A DNA stretch of 10,879 bases, from positions 1 to 10,879 of the forward strand of contig URLT01000066.1 in NCBI GenBank assembly GCA_900548795.1, given 5' to 3'. The position numbers and the translations under genes were made by a program. Position 1 is the stretch's first letter. Each line of letters starts with the position of its first letter. The notes below the pieces were generated by a model. That model saw only the letters and a program-made list of their open reading frames with translations. It did not search any database and was not told the DNA's origin. This DNA is from an uncultured Eubacteriales bacterium (GTDB lineage: Bacteria; Bacillota; Clostridia; Oscillospirales; Oscillospiraceae). Positions 6,062-10,879 of this stretch are shown piece after piece.

Positions 6062-6463
6062 ATGAAAACCGTTTGCCGCCGCCTGCACCGCGGCGACGAC
6101 CTGCTCGAAAGCATCCGCGCGCTTTGCGCGCAGCGGCAGATCGACGCGGCGGTCGTGCTCTCGGCCGTCGGCTGCGTCAGCCGCGCCGTCGTGCGCGACG
6201 CCGGGGGCGTGCGCGTGCGCCGCATCGACGAGCCGTGTGAGATCGTCAGCCTGAACGGCACGGCCGGCCGGGCGCGCTGCCACCTGCACCTCGCGCTCTC
6301 GCGCGAGGATCTTTCCACGCTGGGCGGCCACATGATGCCCGGCTGCATCGTCAACACCACCTGCGAGCTGGTGCTCGGGATCTTGGACGGCGTGCGCTTC
6401 GGAACGGAGCAGGACGCCGAGACGGGCTACGACGAGATCGTCTTTATGGAGACGGAGCCATGA
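6062..6463 (+). CDS. PPC/DUF296 domain protein
   Basis: The product has 133 residues and is a single PPC (DUF296) domain: LESIRALCAQRQIDAAVVLSAVG (15-37), EIVSLNGTAG (60-69), the histidine pair HLHLALS (H74, H76), and GGHMMPGCIVNTTCELVLG (88-106). H74, H76 and H90 are candidate metal ligands. In plants this fold is fused to AT-hook DNA-binding proteins; stand-alone bacterial members have no settled function, although they are often labelled DNA-binding. The ATG at 6062 follows GGAGG with 7-nt spacing. Its TGA overlaps the ATG of the MutT-like gene (ATGA), so it is first in a coupled three-gene unit. I see no promoter between the terminator and this start. Confidence 0.88.
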   Translation: MKTVCRRLHRGDDLLESIRALCAQRQIDAAVVLSAVGCVSRAVVRDAGGVRVRRIDEPCEIVSLNGTAGRARCHLHLALSREDLSTLGGHMMPGCIVNTTCELVLGILDGVRFGTEQDAETGYDEIVFMETEP

Positions 6464-6930
6464 AAAACACAACGCTTTGCTACATCGAGCGCGACGGCTG
6501 CTATCTGCTGCTGCATCGCGTGAAAAAAGAAAACGACCTGAACCGCGACAAGTGGGTCGGCATCGGCGGAAAATTCGAGGAGAACGAAAGCCCGGAGGAG
6601 TGCCTCCTGCGCGAGACGCGCGAGGAGACGGGGCTGCGCCTGACGAGCTGGCGCTATTGCGGCGTGGTCACCTTCGTCTCCGACCGGTGGGAGGGGGAGT
6701 ACATGCACCTGTTCCACGCCGACGGCTTTGAGGGCGCGCTGACCGAATGCGACGAGGGCGTGCTGGAATGGGTGCCCAAGGAACGCTTTCACAGCCTGCC
6801 GCAGTGGGAGGGCGACGCGCTCTTCCTTCACCTGATGGAGCAGCGCGCGCCGTTCTTTTCGCTGAAGCTGGTCTACCGCGGCGACACACTGCTCGAGGCC
6901 GTCCTCAACGGAAGGCAGGCGCTCAAATGA
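6460..6930 (+). CDS. MutT-type NUDIX hydrolase (probable 8-oxo-dGTP diphosphatase)
   Basis: The product has 156 residues. The opening MKNTTLCYIERDGCYLLLHRVKKENDLN and KWVGIGGKFEENESPEE are typical of Firmicute 8-oxo-dGTP diphosphatases of the MutT/MTH1 type. The NUDIX box at 37-59 is intact: G37-x5-E43-x7-R51-E52-T53-x-E55-E56-x-G58-L59. Such enzymes hydrolyse oxidised purine nucleoside triphosphates before they enter DNA. It overlaps the preceding gene by four bases (ATGA) and the next gene by four bases (ATGA), so all three are translationally coupled. Substrate specificity is inferred from family and neighbours; a generic NUDIX pyrophosphatase is the alternative. Confidence 0.88.
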   Translation: MKNTTLCYIERDGCYLLLHRVKKENDLNRDKWVGIGGKFEENESPEECLLRETREETGLRLTSWRYCGVVTFVSDRWEGEYMHLFHADGFEGALTECDEGVLEWVPKERFHSLPQWEGDALFLHLMEQRAPFFSLKLVYRGDTLLEAVLNGRQALK

Positions 6931-7424
6931 CGATGACGCCTGCGCCGCAGGTGCATCCGATCCCGCCGCTGTTCTGCGCCGAGTCGCGCGTGTTGATCCT
7001 CGGCTCGTTTCCCTCGGTCGCCTCGCGCGCGGCGCGGTTCTTTTACGGCCACCCGCAAAACCGCTTCTGGCGCGTGATGGCGGCGCTGACCGGGCGCCCT
7101 GTGCCGCAGACCGTGGAGGAAAAGACCGCCTTGATCCTCGACAACGGCTTCGCCCTCTGGGACTCGATCGCAAGCTGCACCGTCGCCGGTTCGTCCGACA
7201 GCAGCATTCGCGACGTTGTGCCGAACGATCTGCGTGTCGTGCTCGAGCACGCGCCCGTGACGCGCATTTTTTGCAACGGCGCAGCCTCTCAGCGCTGCTT
7301 CGACCGGTACATCCGCCCCACGCTCGGAAGGGGCGCCGTGCAGCTCCCGTCGACCAGCCCGGCCAACGCCGCGTGGTCGCTCGAGCGGCTGATCGAAGCG
7401 TGGCGGGTCATAACGGCGGAATAA
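6927..7424 (+). CDS. DNA-deoxyinosine glycosylase, uracil-DNA glycosylase superfamily
   Basis: The product has 165 residues. Diagnostic stretches are VLILGSFPS (22-30, active-site loop of the superfamily, with Ser rather than the Asp of classical UDG), FYGHPQNRFWRVMAAL (39-54), ALWDSIASC (76-84), the central NDLR (100-103) and LPSTSPAN (140-147). These match the branch annotated as DNA-deoxyinosine (hypoxanthine) glycosylase, which removes deaminated bases such as hypoxanthine or xanthine from DNA, starting base excision repair. Its start overlaps the MutT-like gene by four bases. The last 14 bases of the gene, including the TAA, form the beginning of a downstream 83-bp tandem repeat. Assignment is by motif pattern; the precise base preference is not readable from sequence. 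Confidence 0.87.
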   Translation: MTMTPAPQVHPIPPLFCAESRVLILGSFPSVASRAARFFYGHPQNRFWRVMAALTGRPVPQTVEEKTALILDNGFALWDSIASCTVAGSSDSSIRDVVPNDLRVVLEHAPVTRIFCNGAASQRCFDRYIRPTLGRGAVQLPSTSPANAAWSLERLIEAWRVITAE

Positions 7425-7785
7425 ATTGCGCGCCTGATTTTTGCGAAAAGCTCCCGCCCGAGCGCCCTGCCGACGCACGGCGGAGCGTAACGGCGGAATA
7501 AAAAAGCCTTGCGCGCCTGATTTTTGCGAAAATCTCCCGCCCGAGCGCTCTGCCGACGCACGGCGGAGCGTAACGGCGGAATAAAAAAGCCTTGCGCGCC
7601 TGATTTTTGCGAAAATCTCCCGCCCGAGCGCTCTGCCGACGCACGGCGGAGCGTAACGGCGGAATAAAAAAGCCTTGCGCGCCTGATTTTTGCGAAAATC
7701 TCCCGCCCGAGCGCCCCTGCCGACGCACGGCGGAGCGTAACATCGGAATAAAAAAGCTCCGTGCACCCGATTTCTTGCGAAACGG
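7411..7785. repeat. Tandem array of an 83-bp hairpin-bearing unit (about 4.5 copies)
   Basis: Units start at taacggcgga: copy 1 7411-7487 (77 bp, lacking 6 bp), copy 2 7488-7570 (83 bp), copy 3 7571-7653 (83 bp, identical to copy 2), copy 4 7654-7737 (84 bp, one extra C), and a degenerate partial copy 5 from 7738 that runs into a terminator. Each unit holds two hairpins: gatttt-tgcg-aaaatc, and a 10-bp stem with an acgca loop (cgctctgccg with cggcggagcg, one G-T pair; in copy 2 at 7546-7555 and 7561-7570). The array starts inside the glycosylase gene and fills the gap before the rpoB promoter. Perfect identity of copies 2 and 3 indicates recent expansion. No protein is supported. Confidence 0.95.
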
Positions 7786-7807
7786 CGGCGCACGGAGTGA
7801 TTTTTTT
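7749..7807. terminator. Terminator at the end of the repeat array
   Basis: Outer stem gctccgtgc (7756-7764) with gcacggagt (7790-7798), and inner stem ccgatttc (7767-7774) with gaaacgg (7779-7785) with one bulged A, followed by a T7 run (7801-7807). A-rich sequence before the stem makes it partly bidirectional. It would end the PPC-MutT-glycosylase transcript just before the rpoB promoter. Confidence 0.85.
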
Positions 7808-7838
7808 CAAAAAATTCGGATTATTTCCGAAAAAACGA

Positions 7839-7867
7839 TTGACGATTGCAAAAGAAAGTGCTAAAAT
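7839..7867 (+). promoter_or_regulatory. Promoter of rpoB
   Basis: TTGACG (7839-7844), 17-bp spacer, TAAAAT (7862-7867) in an A/T-rich stretch. Transcription would start near 7874, about 220 nt before the rpoB start codon. Confidence 0.85.
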
Positions 7868-7873
7868 AGATGC

Positions 7874-8095
7874 CTATACTGCGGAAATATCGGCAAAGCC
7901 GATTCTCCCACTCTCTGCACCGATTATACCACGGCCGGCGGCAGATTACAAGGGGACTTGGCGAGAAAGTGCCAACTGCGCCGCGTGTGTCACATTCTGA
8001 CGGTCGGCGTAAGGGTCGCTGCAAGCCCGCAGAGACGACCGAAGCAATTTCATAAGCAACACACCCATGATGAAGAAAGGCTGTGATGACTCAAT
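7874..8095 (+). promoter_or_regulatory. Structured 5' leader of rpoB
   Basis: About 220 nt without a credible gene. Visible stems: atcggc/gccgat (7889-7894 with 7898-7903), ttggc/gccaa in the middle of the leader, and near the end ggtcg/cgacc (8014-8018 with 8036-8040) enclosing ctgc/gcag. An alternative stem cggtcg (8001-8006) with cgaccg (8036-8041) competes for the same 3' strand. No T run follows, so if the leader regulates it is more likely through translation or RNA stability than termination. Two small ORFs overlap the rpoB start (ATG at 8067 and at 8086); neither is clearly translated. Confidence 0.5.
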
Positions 8096-10879
8096 ATGCA
8101 AGTTAAGGACGTAAAATACGGCCGAACTGAGCGAAAAAGCTACGCAAAGTATCAGGAGATCCTGCAAATGCCGAACCTTCTGCGCATCCAGAAGGATTCC
8201 TACGAGTGGTTCCTGAACGAGGGACTGCGCGAGGTGTTCCGCGACGTGGCCTCCATCAGCGACTATACCGGCAATCTCGAGCTGTCCTTCCTGGACTATT
8301 CTCTCGACGAAAAGCCCAAGTATACCGTTGACGAGTGCAAGGAGCGCGACGCCACCTATTCCAAGCCGATCAAGGTTCGCGTGCGTCTGCTCAACAAGCA
8401 GACCGGCGAGATCAAGGATCAGGAGATCTTTATGGGCGAATTTCCGCTCATGACCAACGGCGGCACCTTTGTCATCAACGGCGCCGAGCGCGTCATCGTC
8501 TCGCAGATCGTGCGAAGCCCCGGCATGTACTACGGCGACGCCGTCGACAAGGCCGACCAGCACATCTACAGCGCGACGGTCATCCCGTACCGCGGCGCAT
8601 GGCTGGAATATGAGACGGATCTTCAAAACACCTTCTATGTCCGCATCGACAAAAACCGCAAGCTTCCGATCACCTGCCTCATCCGCGCCATGGGCGTGGA
8701 GACGGACGCGCAGATCCTTGAGCTGTTCGGCGAGGACGATCTCATCCGCGCGACGATGGAGAAGGATCCCTGCAAGACCCGCGAGGACAGCCTGCTCGAG
8801 ATCTACCGCCGTCTGCGTCCGGGCGAGCCGCCCACGCTGGACAACGCCGTTTCCTACATTGAGGGTCTGTTCTTCGACCCGCGCCGCTACGACGTGTCCA
8901 AGGTCGGCCGCTATAAGTTCAACAAAAAGCTCGACATCTGGAGCCGCCTGAGCGGACAGGAGCTGGCCGAGCCGGTCGTTGATCCGCGCACGGGCGAGAT
9001 CCTCGCCATGCCCGGCGAGGTGCTCACGCGCGCAAGAGCGCAGGAGCTTTCCGCCCGCGGCGTGTGCGAGGCGGTCATCAAGATCGGCGAGAAGACGCAC
9101 AAGGTCTTCTCGAACAACATGGTCGACATGAGCCGCTTTGTCGATTTTGACCCGGCCAAGTACGGCATCCGCGAGAAGGTCAGCCGCAAGGTGCTCTTTG
9201 AGCTGCTGGACAAGGGCATGACCGAGGAGGAATGGGCCGACGCGATCGACGAGCGTCTGGACGACCTCATCCCCAAGCACATCACGGTCGACGACATTCT
9301 TGCCTCCATCAACTATCTGACCTGCGTCGTCTGCGGCGCGGGCACGACCGACGACATCGACCATCTCGGCAACCGCCGCCTGCGCTGCGTCGGCGAGCTG
9401 CTGCAAAACCAGTTCCGCGTGGGCTTCACCCGTCTCGAGCGCGTCGTGCGCGAGCGCATGACCATGCAGGACATCGACACCGTCACCCCGCAGAGCCTCA
9501 TCAACATCCGCCCCGTGACCGCGGTCATCAAGGAGTTCTTCGGCTCCTCCCCGCTGTCGCAGTTTATGGATCAGAATAACCCGCTTGCCGAGCTGACGCA
9601 TAAGCGCCGCCTCTCGGCGCTCGGCCCCGGCGGTCTGAGCCGCGAGCGCGCCTCCTTCGACGTGCGAGACGTGCACTACAGCCACTACGGCCGTATGTGC
9701 CCGATCGAGACGCCGGAAGGCCCGAACATCGGCCTGATCAACTATCTGGCCAGCTTCGCGCAGATCAACGAATACGGCTTCGTCGAAGCGCCCTACCGCA
9801 AGGTCGAGCGCATCTATGACGAAAACGGGAAATACACCGGCTCCCGCGTGACCGATCAGGTCGAATATATGGCTGCCGACGTCGAGGACGATTACTATAT
9901 CGCGCAGGCCAAGGAGCCGGTCGACGAGAACGGAATGCTTCTCAACAGCCGCATCACCTGCCGCCACCGCAATGAGATCATTGCCGTCGATGCGCACGTG
10001 ATCGACTATCTGGACGTCTCTCCGAAGATGATGACCTCCATTGCGACGGCCTTCATCCCCTTCCTGCAAAACGACGACGCGAACCGCGCGCTCATGGGCG
10101 CGAACATGCAGAGACAGGCCGTGCCGCTCATGGTCACGGAGGCTCCGATCGTCGCCACCGGCATCGAGCAGAAATGCGCCGTGGACTCCGAGGTCTGCGT
10201 CAAGGCCGAGGGCGACGGCGTTGTTACCCGCGTCTCTGCAAACGGTGTCTCCGTGCGCTATGACGACGGCAGCGTCCGCGACTACCGTCTGACGAAGTTC
10301 GCCCGCTCCAACCAGGGCACCTGCGTCAATCAGCGCCCGATCGTCGCCGTCGGCGACCGCGTGACGGCCGAGCAGGTCATTGCAGACGGCCCGGCCTGCT
10401 CGCAGGGCGAGATCGCGCTGGGCAAAAACGTGCTGATCGGCTTCGTCACATGGGAGGGCTATAACTACGAGGACGCCATCCTGCTCAACGAGCGCCTCGT
10501 CAAGGAGGACGTCTTCACCTCCATCCACATTGAAGAATACGAGACCGAGGCGCGCGACACCAAGCTCGGCCCGGAGGAGATCACCCGCGACATCCCGAAC
10601 GTCGGCGAGGATACCCTCAAGGATCTCGACGAGGACGGCGTCATCCGCATCGGCGCCGAGGTCAAGTCCGGCGATTATCTGGTCGGCAAGGTCACGCCGA
10701 AGGGCGAGACGGAGCTGACGGCCGAGGAGCGCCTGCTGCGCGCGATCTTCGGCGAAAAGGCGCGCGAGGTGCGCGACACCTCCCTGAAGGTGCCGCACGG
10801 CGAGGCCGGCATCATTGTCGACGTCAAGGTCTTCACGAGAGAAAACGGCGACGAACTGTCTCCCGGCGTCAACAAGGTC
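8096..10879 (+). CDS. rpoB: DNA-directed RNA polymerase subunit beta (5' part)
   Basis: The frame is open from the ATG at 8096 to the window edge, 928 codons of the roughly 1,200 or more expected. It begins MQVKDVKYGRTERKSYAKYQ and carries the landmarks of the beta subunit: MPNLLRIQKDSYEWFL, GTFVINGAERVIVSQIVRSPG, the rifampicin region (residues 483-510), RMCPIETPEGPNIGLIN, and ETELTAEERLLRAIFGEKAREV near the end. With E. coli numbering offset by 24, the main rifampicin-contact residues are the sensitive form: Q489 (513), D492 (516), H502 (526), R505 (529) and S507 (531). An in-frame TGA at 8087 excludes an earlier start. The nearest Shine-Dalgarno-like AAAGG (8076-8080) is 15 nt away, unusually far. 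rplJ/rplL are not directly upstream; the gene has its own promoter and leader. rpoC presumably follows outside the window. Confidence 0.98.
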   Translation, partial: MQVKDVKYGRTERKSYAKYQEILQMPNLLRIQKDSYEWFLNEGLREVFRDVASISDYTGNLELSFLDYSLDEKPKYTVDECKERDATYSKPIKVRVRLLNKQTGEIKDQEIFMGEFPLMTNGGTFVINGAERVIVSQIVRSPGMYYGDAVDKADQHIYSATVIPYRGAWLEYETDLQNTFYVRIDKNRKLPITCLIRAMGVETDAQILELFGEDDLIRATMEKDPCKTREDSLLEIYRRLRPGEPPTLDNAVSYIEGLFFDPRRYDVSKVGRYKFNKKLDIWSRLSGQELAEPVVDPRTGEILAMPGEVLTRARAQELSARGVCEAVIKIGEKTHKVFSNNMVDMSRFVDFDPAKYGIREKVSRKVLFELLDKGMTEEEWADAIDERLDDLIPKHITVDDILASINYLTCVVCGAGTTDDIDHLGNRRLRCVGELLQNQFRVGFTRLERVVRERMTMQDIDTVTPQSLINIRPVTAVIKEFFGSSPLSQFMDQNNPLAELTHKRRLSALGPGGLSRERASFDVRDVHYSHYGRMCPIETPEGPNIGLINYLASFAQINEYGFVEAPYRKVERIYDENGKYTGSRVTDQVEYMAADVEDDYYIAQAKEPVDENGMLLNSRITCRHRNEIIAVDAHVIDYLDVSPKMMTSIATAFIPFLQNDDANRALMGANMQRQAVPLMVTEAPIVATGIEQKCAVDSEVCVKAEGDGVVTRVSANGVSVRYDDGSVRDYRLTKFARSNQGTCVNQRPIVAVGDRVTAEQVIADGPACSQGEIALGKNVLIGFVTWEGYNYEDAILLNERLVKEDVFTSIHIEEYETEARDTKLGPEEITRDIPNVGEDTLKDLDEDGVIRIGAEVKSGDYLVGKVTPKGETELTAEERLLRAIFGEKAREVRDTSLKVPHGEAGIIVDVKVFTRENGDELSPGVNKV

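Noticed and set aside
7420..7785. CRISPR array
   Set aside because: The repeats are directly tandem at 83 bp with no variable spacers of constant length, and no cas genes are nearby.
7289..7810. Long minus-strand ORFs across the 83-bp array, open in all three frames, with repeated FRKNQAR / FIPPLRSAVRRQ peptides
   Set aside because: The period is not a multiple of three, so the same peptides rotate through frames; no ribosome-binding site or promoter is seen, the frames run antisense into the glycosylase gene, and the openness follows from GC-rich composition.
7870..8055. 61-codon ORF in the rpoB leader
   Set aside because: No ribosome-binding site, no recognisable sequence, and it begins almost at the predicted transcription start.
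9560..9616. Rifampicin-resistance substitutions in rpoB
   Set aside because: All five main contact positions hold the residues of the sensitive form.
7946..10798. 950-codon minus-strand ORF
   Set aside because: It is the antisense shadow of rpoB, whose + strand frame matches the beta subunit throughout.

Overview
The window looks like chromosomal DNA of a GC-rich member of the Clostridia, most likely Oscillospiraceae/Ruminococcaceae. Evidence: high GC with sigma-A type promoters (TTGACA-17-TATAAT) in AT-richer gaps, a clostridial-style RpoB N-terminus, a clostridial-type PssA, DUF4282 and PPC/DUF296 proteins, and short dispersed inverted repeats. No phage, CRISPR, IS transposase, tRNA or rRNA gene is visible. 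Most of the content is ordinary housekeeping; the unusual material lies between the genes.

Layout. (1) 1-657: 3' half of a BrnQ-type branched-chain amino acid carrier, whose stop codon lies inside a small inverted-repeat element (648-719), followed by a strong terminator. (2) 817-1188 (-): a small Cro/C1-type regulator with its own promoter; a second copy of the repeat end (1390-1422) sits upstream of it, beside the promoter of the next gene. (3) 1489-2109: a DUF4282 membrane protein with a C-terminal zinc ribbon, closed by a bidirectional terminator shared with the convergent unit. (4) 3269-2195 (-): mntP (manganese exporter) and a NUDIX hydrolase, run from a perfect consensus promoter through a ~140-nt leader holding an intrinsic terminator just before the mntP ribosome-binding site and a segment able to act as antiterminator. 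(5) 3549-4283: rsmE, divergent from mntP. (6) 4416-5997: pssA and a diacylglycerol-kinase-family lipid kinase 7 nt apart, closed by a terminator. (7) 6062-7424: a translationally coupled trio (PPC/DUF296 protein, MutT-type NUDIX hydrolase, deoxyinosine/uracil-type DNA glycosylase), suggesting nucleotide-pool sanitation and base-excision repair. (8) 7411-7785: a tandem array of about 4.5 copies of an 83-bp unit that begins inside the glycosylase gene and ends in a strong terminator. (9) 7839-10879: rpoB with its own promoter and a ~220-nt structured leader, cut by the window edge after 928 codons; no rplJ/rplL lies directly upstream.

The best candidates for something undescribed are the mntP leader attenuator, which shows no motif of the yybP-ykoY manganese riboswitch that I can recognise, and the 83-bp hairpin-bearing tandem array that carries the stop codon of a DNA repair gene. 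The small inverted-repeat elements around the regulator gene and the structured rpoB leader are also worth checking.
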